Shown in pieces: positions 20,868 through 32,500 of a DNA stretch of 64,000 nt (its first letter is position 1; each line of letters starts with the position of its first letter). This DNA comes from Penium margaritaceum (taxonomy: Eukaryota; Streptophyta; Zygnematophyceae; Desmidiales; Peniaceae). A program made the translations under genes and the position numbers. The stretch lies in contig SZWC01001602.1 of the NCBI GenBank assembly GCA_023375785.1, positions 202,210 to 266,209 on the forward strand, written 5' to 3'. The notes under the pieces were generated by a model. That model was not told the DNA's origin, ran no database searches, and worked only from the letters and a program-made list of their open reading frames with translations.

Positions 20868-21310
20868 CCCTACGGGCTGGTAGCCCCTATCGCATCCATG
20901 GGCCCCAACGGGCCAGCAGCCCCTGTCGCGTCTACTAGTCCGGGCCGGTGGCCCCAGTCGCGTCCATTGGCCCCTTCGGGTCGGCTGTCCTAGTCGCGTC
21001 CACTGGCCCCTCTGCGCCTGCAGCTCTAGTCGCGCCCACTGGTCCCCCCGGGCCATCAACTCCAATCGCGTCCACTGGCCCCTCCGGACCGGTGGCCTCA
21101 TATGCATCCTCAGGCCCCTCTCAGTCGGCAGCCCCAATCGTGTCCACTGACCCCTTCGTGCCGGCAGCCCCAGCAGCGTCCACTGGCCTCTCCGGGCCGG
21201 CAGCGTCAGTCGCGTCCACTGGCCCCTCCAGGCCTACAGCCCTGGTTGCATCCGCTGGCCCCTCCGAGCCAGCTGCCCCGTCCGCCTCCGTTGGCCCGTC
21301 GGACTCAGTG
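20868..21310 (+). repeat. 36-bp minisatellite coding Ala/Pro/Ser repeats
   Basis: A 12-residue unit of the type TGPSGPAAPVAS recurs about ten times (units separated by 36 bp) in the linker between integrase and RT. Copies are diverged, and one TAG interrupts. Confidence 0.8.
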
Positions 21311-21480
21311 CAATCTCCTGCTCTGCCACGCTACACACGTGGCCGAGGCGGCAGCCTCCGACTAAGGCCGTTGGTGATCGTGGCACCGCGCTCCGTAGCA
21401 CCTCGACCCCCTGTGGCTCCACTTGTCTCCTCCACTCCCACGGTCGTAAGTGTGGATCGTGGCACCAAAGCCATGGGCCT

Positions 21481-22672
21481 ATGCACATCCGCCATCATTG
21501 CAGACCTTTGCCTTGTTCTGTAGTGGGCTACGCCATGCTTCATCACGAGCATCGGCACGCTATCGTCGCTACACTTGCGCGCATCCCACCTAGAGCTCAA
21601 GATGCTCACGCTCTCTCAGTCCGCTCCACAGCACGCCCGGAGGACCCAGCCATCCTCCGCGAGGCACGAGCCTCTCCTGAGGCCGCACACTGGGACATGG
21701 CCTGCGTCGATGAGCTCACTCCCATCGGACATCACTACGTGTACAACCTCATCGACCTTCCTCCAGGTTGGAAGGCCATCGGCGCCAAGTGGGTCTTTCG
21801 GCGCAAGTAAGAACCCGACAGGTCCATGGACAAGTACAAAGCCCGCCTCACAACCAAGGGGTTTGCCAAGATCCCTAGGGTCCATTACGACCAGATCTTT
21901 GCCCCAGTTGGCCGGTTCTCCACTAGCAAGACTCTCTTTAGCCTGGTTGCCTAGCATGGGTGGGAGCTGCATCAGATGGACGTGAGCAACGCTTCTTTCC
22001 ATGGCTCACTGGAGGGTGAGGAGCTCTACATGGTGCAACCCCCAGGCTTCGACGGTGGCACTAGGAGAGTCGGGCGGCTGCGCAAGGCCCTTCGACGGCT
22101 TGAAAGAGTCACCTCGGTGCTGGAACCAGGAGATCAAGACCACGCTCCTTTGCAGCGGGCTGAAGCGCAGCACCGCTGACCCCGCACTGCCTGTCAGTCC
22201 GCGAGGCCAGACTTTCATTGCTGTTCTGGTTTACGTCGACGATGTCCTCATCGCGTCGCCAGACACGGCTGCTATCCAGCGTGTCAAGGACTTCGTGCAC
22301 GCCGCCTACCACATGAAGGATCTCACATCTGCCCGAGTCTTCCTGGGCATGGAGCTCAAGCATGATCGCTCCCAGGGTGTTCTGCACATCCACCAAGCTG
22401 CCTATGTGCAGAGTCTATCCACCTGCTTTGCGGAAGACCTGCCACTCGTACCGACCGCATCCTCACCCATGTCACCTGATGGCCTGGTGAAGCTAAAGAT
22501 TCCTAACCCAGCTATTGTGGGGGAGCCAGTTGACGTGACCACGTACCTGCAAGTCATCGGGTCACTGATGTTCCTGGCAACGACGACGCGCCCAGATGTC
22601 ACGTTCGTCATCAACCTCCTGGTCCACTTCCCTTCGGAGCCGAGTCACCTCCACTTCGAGGCCGCGATTTGA
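21481..22672 (+). pseudogene. Copia reverse transcriptase, nearly complete
   Basis: It starts with AAHWDMACVDELTPI and VYNLIDLPPGWKAIGAKWVF, then a TAA after FRRK. MDKYKARLTTKGF, YDQIFAPV, a TAG in LVA-stop-HGWEL (Gln expected in the family) and [20 protein letters not shown] follow. After a single frameshift near 22100, [10 protein letters not shown] and the catalytic VLVYVDDVLIAS at about 22215-22260 appear, and then MKDLTSARVFLGME. Domain order and length are normal for Copia. It is dead because of two stops and a frameshift. Confidence 0.9.
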
Positions 22673-23200
22673 GTACTGCGCTATGTCGCCTCGACTCCTC
22701 AACGAGGTCTTATGTTCCGCCGCCAGCCCTTTGTTGTTGCGGTAGGCTACACCGACAGTGACTGGGCTGTCAGCCCGGACGCTAGGAGTTGCACTGGCTG
22801 GATCTTTCTGATTGGTGGCACAGCTGTGTCCTGGCGCAGTGGCAAGCAAGTGTGCATTGCAAGCAGCACTGCTGAGGCTGAGTACGTGGCCCTTGCCTTG
22901 GGCGCATGTGAGAGTGTGTGGTTGCATCGTTTGTTGTCTGAGTTGCGTGAGTCCGTCGCATCCGTCACATTGCATTGTGACAGTGAGAGTGCAATGACAA
23001 TCGCCGACAATGATGGCGTGCATCACACACGCACAAAGCACATCAACGTTGAGTATCACTGTGTGCATTCGTTGTTGCATCATATCATCATCAGTATCGT
23101 GTGGGTTGAGACAGCACGGCAGCAGGCTGACTTCTTAACCAAGGCATTAAAGCACGACTCGTTCAAGAAGGCTGTGAGTGCCGTCAGCGTGCATCCGTGA
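22673..23200 (+). pseudogene. Copia RNase H, largely intact
   Basis: After a TGA near 22670 (Arg position in the motif RYVASTPQRGL) the frame is open from 22671 to the terminal TGA at 23198-23200. The GYTDSDWAVSPDARSCTGW, SSTAEAEYVALALGACESVW, DSESAMTIADN, HTRTKHINVEYH and QQADFLTKAL blocks are all present. This is the best preserved domain of the element. No polypurine tract or 3' LTR is seen after it; a DDE transposase relic begins within 115 bp, so the 3' end is lost. Confidence 0.9.
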
Positions 23201-23314
23201 GTGACTCTCTTTTCCCCTGCCTACGTCTCTGCGTTGCCTGCCCATAAAAATCTTGTGTAATCCACCATCTATGGGTGGTATGAGCACGGTACGAAGACTC
23301 CACGGCCGCACACC

Positions 23315-24293
23315 ATGGACGCAATCCACAAGGCACCCATGGAACCTCTACTCGATGGTGCCCCAATGCCACTCTTACTCTCGGCATGCGTGGGCGTCGC
23401 GGCTTCCGTGACCGCCATCCAACCAGTGCTGATGAGGCAGTCACTTGGTTGGAGCGACTTTGTGAGATTTGAGTTCCAATCTGCTCCTTGGCGGCCCATT
23501 GTAGGGGACTTTTGTCCAAAAGAGTTGTGGGAACACCGGGGCACCATCTTGTTTGGGAAAATGTGGGTGCACAAGTTCACGGAGAAGGACTTGGGATAGT
23601 CGTGGTGCACGCGGGCAACGACGGCCCAAAAGTTGACTCCCAAATATGAGATGTGGATTTATGACATAATGCTCCGCCTTGCAAGGATTGTAGTGGAATA
23701 CAATATGACATCGGAGTATATCCTCGACGCCGATCACACTGGTGTCATGGTGGTTCTGTCAAGGAGCAAGACTTGGACACCCACTGGGAGTAAAGAAGTG
23801 GCCACCTTTGGCGCCAAAGACAAGCACCAATTCACGGTTGTTGTCACATCCTCCTTGGACGGCGACATGTTTCCCATTCAGACAAGCATGTGTACATTCA
23901 ACATGCTTCAGTTTCTTTTTCTCATGAAACCTGTTGAGCCTACCATTGGACACCGTATTGACCCATGTGCAGGTCATGTTTTTCTGGAATGACTGCTATG
24001 GTGCGACCATCCGGGCCGCATGCCGCCAAAGCCAAAGAACTCGATGGCACATGACTCAAACCCAAAACCACTGGGCCAACAAGCTGACAACGTACGCGTG
24101 CATTCCATCACGCACATTTCAATGGATTTTCCCTTGCCTTATCTGCGCAAACATGTCAATGCTGGTCGTGACGCACTTTGCTTGCCGGCGCACCAGCAAT
24201 GAACCAATTTTCCATACGCCAAGAATTGAAAGGACCCAACATTCTTTTGACACAATTGAAAGAGGTACATCAAGATTCCTTCCCAGTGGCTAA
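23315..24293 (+). pseudogene. DDE-superfamily transposase fossil (Tc1/pogo-like)
   Basis: A single frame runs from 23315 with one TAG at 23597-23599. It contains SWCTRATTAQKLTPKYE, then YNMTSEYILDADHTGVMV at about 23700-23752, where the first catalytic Asp of DDE_1 endonucleases sits. Next are SRSKTWTPTGSKEV and KHQFTVVVTSSLDGDMFPIQ, the usual block order of Jerky/pogo-type transposases and their domesticated relatives. Downstream, frames disagree: QNHWANKLTTYA is in one frame and LPYLRKHVNAGRDALCLP in another, both resembling the stretch before the second Asp. The last catalytic residue is not seen. It is a relic; whether it belonged to the neighbouring TIR family is unknown. Confidence 0.65.
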
Positions 24294-24985
24294 GGAGTCA
24301 GAACAAATAAATGGGTCTGACCCGGAAAAAACATATATTGATCACTTTCCAAATCTAAGCAAGAGTACGGTAGCAGACAAGAAAGTGTACAAGAGAGTGA
24401 GTATATTGAAAGTGAAAACTCACCCTTTTGTAAACTTTCATGTTTGTAACGTTGTAGATAGGTAGGACGGGGGCAGTGAGGTGAAAGTGCATGTGTGGAT
24501 TGAATGCAGAGGTGGAAAAGCAAGTGTATGTTGTGTGCATAGGGGTGTGTACTTGTGTATAAGGTTCGGAGGTGTATGGGTCAATGAGTGGATTCTGTAC
24601 AAATGTATGCATTAATTGTGAAGTTTTGTGGTGAATTTGCCAAGATGTGTTTTGGTGGACAGTGTAAAGGATCGATCCAAGGTGAATGTGCATGTGTAAG
24701 TTTATACCCTACTGACTTGTAAACTCGATTTCAACCCTTCTTTACCTCGCCGAATTGTGTACTTTTTCGAACTCACACATGCATTTAAATAATTGTGGAA
24801 GTCAAAAATCGAATTTAAAGTGCCACCATACAGTTTTCGTCCTTGGGTTCATAGATTCATGTGTATTTTGTTTTGCGACTCATCTTCTCATAATTTTCTG
24901 AAAATTGTACAACTCCGGTGTCATGCTCCATGGTCCAGCAATTCAAAACACCAAACAGTGACTTGAATCACCGGATTACCGCGTC

Positions 24986-25017
24986 GCTTGACATTCGGTG
25001 ATCACCGCATGTCAAGC
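24986..25017. repeat. 32-bp palindrome at LINE insertion site
   Basis: Arms GCTTGACAT and ATGTCAAGC enclose CGGTGATCACCG, with one mismatched pair in 16. The LINE target duplication starts inside its right arm. Confidence 0.9.
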
Positions 25018-25478
25018 AGTATACCGCGGCTTTAAAGGAATAATCAACATAACACAACAGCTAACTCACATGTCACACACCTGCAAGGTTGACAAAAAAT
25101 TACACCCACATTATTTTGTTGTTCACCCAACGCTGAAAAAAATCTGGCTTAACACATCTACCTCCTCGGGGGGACGGGTACATCAAAGCCTAGTGTAAAA
25201 TCTAGCTTTGATCCCCCATGCCATAGGGTTACGACCCGTGGCGAAGGTACCCTTAGGGGTGAGGGTTAGTGGGTGAGACTCCCACGTCACCCATGCAGGA
25301 CTCTGTTTCCTCTGTGGGTACCTAAACTGGTGTGACTCGTCACATAAAGCACAGTCTTTGGACTGAAAGCTTTCACCAGAGGGATCTTTTCTAAGACCCC
25401 AAGGGTGCAGCATAGGTTCCCTCACCTCTAAGGCTGTCTAAGCCACACACACAAAAAAAAAAGCAGCATACCGCGGCT
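25014..25478 (+). mobile_element. LINE copy 1, 5'-truncated, with target duplication
   Basis: It is bounded by AAGCAGTATACCGCGGCT (25014-25031) and AAGCAGCATACCGCGGCT (25461-25478), an 18-bp target duplication with one mismatch. The insert holds only the last roughly 50 codons of ORF2 (KLHPHYFVVHPTLKKIWL... SSGGRV, homologous to the C-terminus at 38.6-38.7 kb), the structured 3' UTR (25199-25450) and an A-rich tail. Extreme 5' truncation is normal for LINEs. Confidence 0.85.
25199..25460 (+). other. LINE 3' UTR with stem-loops, copy 1
   Basis: Stem-loops: 25221-25241 (CCAU/GUGG plus GGGU-UACG-ACCC), 25291-25317, 25331-25344 (TGTGAC/GTCACA), 25355-25382 and a terminal one at 25432-25444 (GGCT/AGCC). 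See the copy at 38730-38989 for the comparison. Confidence 0.75.
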
Positions 25479-25775
25479 GCGTGTCAGGTACACGCGGTCC
25501 AATGGGACCACGTGTACCAGTACCTGTGGACCTGTCACAAATCCTGTCAGATCACGCGCGGGACAATTAGACCATACTCATTTGTTTCTTTGGATGGATT
25601 TGCGTGTTCGCCGAAATGAACAAAATTGACCCAAACCGGTCGACGAATTTAAGGTACCACCCACAGCCTTTCGACGAATTCCAGCAAAACAAGACAAAAT
25701 GAACCCGGCGTCGAAATTAAAGATGTATAAATTGACGAGTGCCAGGTCATATAATTTCAAATTCAGTAGGGTATA

Positions 25776-27570
25776 GAGGTGTAAGGATGAGTAAGATTCA
25801 TGAGAGAGAAAGAATCCACTAGTGCTTGATGTTGTACGTGTGAGGCTCACGGTAGGTAAGAGTGGAGGAATGTGAAGAGATAGTGCATGAGGAGAGTACA
25901 TGTGGATGTTGATAAATGAGAAGAGTTTCGTGATTGAGGACGGGAACCAATGTGTAAGTGTGTGACTTAGCAGGTAAAGACCATTTCTTACCTTCCAATC
26001 TCAGGATAGTCCTAAAACGCTCTTGGAATTGGTTCAAAAATATAGTGTGGATTTGAAATAAGATTGGATGCATTTATGTGTTCTTATTTAAGTTTGTTCT
26101 TCAACTTCGATGACATAAGATTGAAAGAACTTGGAAGACATGTATATATGACCATGGGATATGATGGGTCTTTCCGTCTTTTCCTTCCCTATCCTATGTT
26201 TGGGCAAAAAGATATCTCGGAAACATTGCCAGAAGTGAGTTCATCTCCAAACACTTGCGCCACTTAAGCCCTTAACAGCCATTGTACCGGCAGCCAAAAC
26301 AGTAGCCGATCGGTTGACCAACAGTGTCGCTCAACTGGTACTGTCGCTCAACCGGTAGGTACCCTACTTCCTGGTGAATTTGATTTAAACTATTGTTCTG
26401 TTCATTACATCTCGCCATATTATATGTTTCAAAAAACATAGACTGGCAATAAAATGAATTCAGAGCAAAATTCGTGTGTCAGTCACAATATTTGCGGTCG
26501 GGGTTGTTTGCGTGCTGATCTTCTGCAATATCGGTTCAATACGTGCATGTGAGGACAATCTTTCAGGGAATACTGGCCCGCATCACTGTTGGTATTTGTT
26601 GGACTCCCTGCGTGCGAAGCATGGTTCAACAATTCACATCTCCAAACCATTGCTTTGCTTTCTTTTGACTTCCAGATGTGGAACCAAGTGTGCTTCGGAT
26701 GCAATGTGCAACACGTAGTATACCGTACACAAAAAGACGACTCCGTACACTATCTAAGGCAAAATGACGGCTAGTCAACGGCATGTGGCAGAAGAAAACA
26801 AAATGTAGAAGAACGTATCACTCGTCGACATTCGCTGTCAACCCAACTATGTTGGTTTCCACATGAAGTTGTCAAAATACCTGAAAACTCGTGAAAATCA
26901 ACGAGGGTTGACAACCAGGTAGCCGCAGTCGCTGTTTTGCAATGTAAAATTTCCATGTGAAAGAGCTGAAACTATTTGTCTCAATGATCACCGATTGACA
27001 GGACCCTGTGTAGCTTTCAAATATATTTGATGAAATCTGGAGGTTAGCTTTGTTTCTGTGACTTCGACGTCAATCGTGTGTACAAATTTTGTTGTAAACA
27101 AAAACATTCCAGTGTGAAAGGATGACGCGTTCCGACGTCTATTGCAAATTTGCGAGTTCACACTCGACGGCGTCTGCGGAAATGCGAAACGATGATCGGA
27201 ACGTGTCATGCGAAAGGATGACGCGTTCCGATCGAGTACATTTTCTCAATGCCATTCATGTACACATAGGATGACAACTGTTTCCACAACCCTTCACATC
27301 CAAAACCATATGGGTTACCACACTGGACGCCAAAGCCTGCTTAGTCTCACTTTGCGAAAGTCAAAAGAGAGCAAAGCACGTGTTAAGAGCACGCAGTGAC
27401 ATGTCCATATGGTCCCATGGATCACGTGGAAAGGCCACACTTGACCTGTCAGGTGGCCTAACTGATCGCGCGTCCACACTCGCGATTGATCAGGTGAGGT
27501 TTTCTATCGAGCTGGATCAATTCTCAGCACATAGAGGTTCAAATGGATATGTTGCAGATTTCAACATCTG
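25776..27570. other. AT-rich DNA, no gene seen
   Basis: Only short chance frames occur. A 20-bp direct repeat (AAAGGATGACGCGTTCCGA core) occurs at about 27117-27136 and 27211-27230, about 94 bp apart. Nothing else can be supported. Confidence 0.5.
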
Positions 27571-27572
27571 AC

Positions 27573-27660
27573 TACCTGAATTTTGACGAATTCCAGGAAA
27601 ATCAGTTGAAATTCACCCGGAGCCAGTTTTAAAGGTTTCCAAATTCTCAACAGCTCATTG
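27573..27660 (+). repeat. Fragment of the TIR repeat family
   Basis: TTTGACGAATTCCAGGAAAA and the following CACCCGG block align with 25665-25720, the right half of TIR element 1. No ends are seen here. Confidence 0.5.
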
Positions 27661-29050
27661 AACAAACTCACCAGGCACTAAGATAAGCTATCATGTTGGT
27701 AGTTATCTGGCATAGGTATGCTTGAAAAAATATCCAACAAAAAACTGCTCACAATAGCGGTTTTCTCTTTAAGCTGATTTGTGCCAACCCTCCCCATTCC
27801 CAAACTATCTAATGTCCCTATTTATTGCTTGGGTTTTGGGCCTCTACGCTAACCGTGGTCAAATGCTAGCAAGAATCGGTGAATAAGGCACTTGGATGGT
27901 CGATTCTTTTAGTGCCTATGTGTCGTCAGAGGATAACACGATGAGTGATCAAACGACATGTTGTTGTTGCAGCAATAACAAAGAATATTTGATATTGTAA
28001 AGGTGATATCATGTACATCCAGATCGACAGTCAGTGCCGATCAATGGGTGAGCTCAAAATGCAGGGTTTTGAAAAACAATTGCATCCAATGGAACGCCTA
28101 CAAATGTCTGTGTTTGAATTGACCTGTTCACTGGTATACACCGCTTGGTCACTTGCGTGTCATGTGTCGTGCATTTCCACGTTCACTCACCACATTCACA
28201 CCTCAGCTTGAGGGGGGTGGGATATGGTATAGTGAGCCCAAATCGGATCTCCTTTCCTCCTCGCAATTGCTCAAGTAAATAGGATGAGTACATGCAAACG
28301 TGTAGAGTTCTTGTACTTGATGTCGGTGGATGTGTGCTCAAGTGAGCATGGTGAGTTTCATGGAAATTTGCTTGTTGAAAATCAAGTAGTACACAATTGC
28401 GCCATTCATCTACACACTGTGTTGTAAATTTACTCATTAAATTCCTGGGATTGGGGAATGGCAGAGAGGAATGATGTTTCAAAGCAAACCAGAGAAACAA
28501 CTTCTCATCAAACTAAACATCTTGATCAATGCCTCCAAGGGCATTTTTTTCCTTCCAGCTCTAAGTGTTCCTTTAAAGAAGTTGTCTAAAGACTATTTTT
28601 TTTAGATAGCCACAAAAAGGTATGGTTAGAATGCTCCACAGATTTTGATGACCTAGAATTGTGAGCTCTAATGGCAATTGACTGAAATCACACACACAAA
28701 AAAATGTTTCCTGTAGTAAAAATTGTTTTCCCTCAAACATTGCTTTTTGCATGTGTCTTTATAAAAAAATTGTAAACATCCATGAAAGAAGAGTCCACAT
28801 GAAAACCCTTTGATAAGAATTGCATATGGATACACTGGATTTGTTTTCTTCCAGAAGTTGTTGACATTTTCATTACCAGCAAGGTAACAACTTTCTAAGT
28901 AGTCCATTGTGTATGGTTATGTAAAGGATTCGCTATTGAAGGAGAATATGAATTTGGGTTGATTGGTTCTAAATGAGTCCCGTCTGCTGTGTCCAAGACT
29001 TCCACTACAGTAGCAATGGTAGCAAGTACAAAAAAGGACATATCTAACGA
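27661..29050. other. AT-rich DNA, no gene seen
   Basis: No frame resembles a protein family, and no structured repeat was found by eye. Confidence 0.5.
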
Positions 29051-29367
29051 TATACCCTACTGGTCTTTAATTTCGATATTAAATATTGTTTTTCTGAGTT
29101 TGCTCAACGAAAATGGAAATTAGTCGAATCAGTTAGGTACCACATAAATAATTCACAACAGATGGCAAAAAATGAATTTCCAGTAAGCCAGGTGTTTACT
29201 CTATCTAGTTTTGAAAACACTTAGAGGATATCGTGCTTGGACTAATTTCCCCATAGAATCGGTTCATGTCTGGCTTACAGACATGAACCAATGGGTTGCC
29301 GAGAGTGACGCGCCAGTCTGACGACGCGAGAAACGGAAAGCCGCCTCGTCAGACCCGCAACCTGATT

Positions 29368-29379
29368 GACACCGCAACC
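29368..29379 (+). repeat. LINE target-site duplication, left copy
   Basis: GACACCGCAACC, identical to 38990-39001. It defines the left edge of the long LINE. Confidence 0.85.
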
Positions 29380-29392
29380 GCAACCCTGCGGG

Positions 29393-29469
29393 GCACCGAA
29401 GCCGCTCTGCCGCACCGAAGCCGCTCTGCCGCACCGAAGCCGCTCTGCCGCACCTGAAGCCGCTCTGCC
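29393..29469 (+). repeat. Four 19-20-bp tandem repeats at LINE 5' end
   Basis: GCACCGAAGCCGCTCTGCC is repeated at 29393, 29412, 29431 and (with one extra T) 29450. It lies at the extreme 5' end of the element, where other LINEs carry promoter monomers. A regulatory role is inference. Confidence 0.8.
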
Positions 29470-29584
29470 GTACCAAATCTGCCCTGCGGACACGCATGCA
29501 CCAGGCCTGACATCCGATCGCTCCGTCCTCGACGTCCTCACGTGCAAACACCACGAGTCACCCCCAACCCCGCGGGTCCCTAAC

Positions 29585-32500
29585 ATGGACGCCTTTCTGC
29601 CATACGTGGCAGTCTACATCACAAACCTTTTCTCCACGTGGACACCCTCGTCTCCACCCAAGGTGGCCAACGCGACATCCAACTTTGTAGATCTGGCCAA
29701 TCGGCCAACCAGAGCAACCGGAAATCCGCAGACGCAACAGAAGATGTGCTCATCCAACTCATCAACGCCAATGCAGTCAATACCAAAGCTGTCATCGCGA
29801 AGCTCAGATGTACTCCAGCCTTTTCTCATGTTCCTTCTGCTCACATGTCCCATGATGCCCATGATCTCTCAGGCACCACATGCATCTGAAGTCTTAAGAT
29901 CTGCAACAACAGAAGGACGTTGTACCTCGGCATACACTTTTCTCTTCACCACCCGACATCACAAGATATGGAGAACGACATGCGCCTTCCTTAATCTCAA
30001 ATCCACATCCTCGACTCTACATCGGCCTCAGATTTCTCCGCCGCCCCCAGCTTATCCTGAGTCTTTTTCTTTCAGTTTCGACTCATATCCACTGAAGTCC
30101 AGATGCTTCATTCCTCTTCACCTTAGAGAAAATTACCTTTTCAAACGTGAAGTACTAACAAACCCGGCGCTCTACGACGCGTGGAAACCCCAAAAAAAAT
30201 GGCCGAGACAAAAAGAAAAAGGAAAAAGTGGCCGGGTTCCCGCGCAGCGACCGCTCTACACCCCTATCCTGGATTACACCGCAGTTCTCCGCCCTGAACA
30301 CTATATCCCTCTGCTTACCTGGCAATCTCATTCTAAGCACTGCAGCTCAGTGCTCCTGCACTACCCGATCCTCACTACTTTCAAGCACCAATGGCCCAAG
30401 GTAAGCCTTCGTCTAGTCACTCGATACTCCTTCAACCTCCGGCCACGCGGCCCTCACAGCACAACCGGGCTTCATACCCCGAGTTTACACAACTCTATAC
30501 TACACCCTCCATCCCACGGAGAGGTTTCCTATCCACTACATACAGTTCCCAAGGACTCCCACCATCTACTCGCTTTGCAGAGATCTAACCTCAGTTCCAT
30601 CCCCCTATCTGCAGAACCTGCGAACATGGAAGGCGTCGAAGGTACTATTCCGAACATCAAAGGCTTTGCCCCAACCGAGGAGGCCACAGCACCTTTCTCG
30701 GGTAAGCACAGCAAAAGACTCTATCGAGCGAACGGCAAAGCCATCAACCCCCGAAAAGACAAAGAGAGTCCCACTAGCTCAAAAAGCAACACTTTCAAAC
30801 GCCGAGTATTTCGTCCAAACAATGACGAGGAAACCGAAGGTTGGTTTCTCTCCCCGACCCCCCTTGTCAAAACCAATTCTCTTCTAAACCATCTCACATC
30901 CTCCTATACGCTCGCAGGGAAAAACGAAGCCCCTTCTCAGACCCAACTCTCCACACGGACCGAGGTCGGCGGAAAAAGTCCTCTGACACACGTGGCTGGC
31001 AACTCCAAGTTTCAAACCAGTCTTGCGGGACCCCACACCCAACCTACTACCCATGACAACCGTCAAGGAACGATGACCCCCGCTGTCGCCGCTGTCGGCC
31101 ATCAAACTCAAGGCATCTCCACACCTGTTTCAAATCCAACGGGTCAATCCACGTCCGCCGCGGGTATGAAAACACCCTCTCTCCAATCTCCCTCAGTTCG
31201 GATCCCAACCTCACAATCTCATTCCTCTGTTTCTCTACGATCTCTTTCAGACATGAGTGTCTACTCCGAAGGGTCTTTCGAACGCCGATATGAAAACTCC
31301 GCTGACGCTACTGCAGGCAATGCCCCAGCCGGTCACACACCACCCCCAATGGAACTGGAAAACCTTGATGATCTGGAAGCGGAATTGGACCTCCTTTCTG
31401 ACCTGCCGGCTCAAATCGGCGCTACCACCATGTCTTCAGAAAAAACCCTTGACCAGTACATCCGCAGTTTCAGCTCAACCATCACCCTCATTTTCAACAA
31501 CCAACATGCTGGGTATGGGGAACGCATTGCGATGTATTTTCTGGACATGATGCACAGAAAATTCAAGAACATTCCTGCTGCTCTCTTTCACACGGCAAAA
31601 GTCTTTGCTATCGACTCGGTCCCGAATGGACGCATACGCATGGCCCGGTACACCATTCAGTTTGAAGATACCTCGGGCAATATCCCGGCTTTTGCCGTGC
31701 AACTATCACCATTTCTCTACTCCCCAGCAGGTTGGTGGTCACAATCTCCTCTTCACCTACCCCAAGCCACTTCCTTTTTCACAAACTCCCCTCTGTTTTT
31801 CATCTGTGCAGACCTTGACAGCAAGGTAGAGGTGGTTGTCACGAAAGTGACTCACCCAACCTACGAGGCAACCAGAGCGCTGAAACCTCTAGAACCTACG
31901 CTCGCCATCAAAGGCCTTCCGGAGAATTTTGACATGGGGGACGTCGCACGCACGCTGACCAGAGAGTGTCAAGCAGGCAAAACCAAACCGCCACTGATGC
32001 AAATCATGTCTCTTCACCGCTACGTGAACCCGATCACAGGACAAACAACAAACACCGTCCTCGGACTCCCGGTCGGACACCCTGAGGATCCTACTTTTCT
32101 GAACGTAATCCCCGTCTTCTACATCGGAGGTAACCAAAAATACAAGATCACCCTACACTTTTCGGGACCAGTCTGTCAATACTGCAACAACAATCACCAC
32201 ACGTGCTACCACGCTCTCTTCCCGGTATCTCGCTCCCACCCCCTGAACGGCATCAGATCTATCATAGCTGTGCACAGACAATGCGGTAAGCCATATTCCT
32301 ATCTGCTCCCTAACTCCCTGTTTGTCCCTTGGCTAACAGTCTGCTGTCTCTATACCAGAACGTCATATTGGAAACTCGCACTACTCTCCGATCTGGAAAG
32401 GGGATCCAGGTTTCCTCTTCACAAATGCTGGAAAGGTGTCAGAATTCCACATCTGCAACTACTTGGCCTGCGGAAACTATTCTGGTCGCTCTCTGGACTT

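Larger units (their letters stand above)
24703..25775. mobile_element. TIR element 1, interrupted by LINE copy 1
   Basis: The left end is TA-TACCCTACTGA (TA 24703-24704). The right end is the exact inverse, TCAGTAGGGTA-TA (ending 25775). The 11-bp ends are identical; sequence inside is related but diverged (GATTTC, GGTACCACC and TTCGAC blocks). Flanking TA is compatible with Tc1/mariner-type target duplication. Without the LINE the element is about 600 bp and has no coding capacity, that is, MITE-like. A palindrome at 24986-25017 and a hairpin at 25487-25518 lie at its centre. Confidence 0.65.

Noticed and set aside
29366-29584. Extension of LINE ORF1 upstream to 29366
   Set aside because: It would need a TTG start and would translate the target duplication and 5' tandem repeats; the first ATG is at 29585.
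31731-31811. Third candidate intron in LINE ORF1 (81 nt, GT-AG)
   Set aside because: Length is a multiple of three and the frame is open through it, so nothing in the sequence favours splicing.
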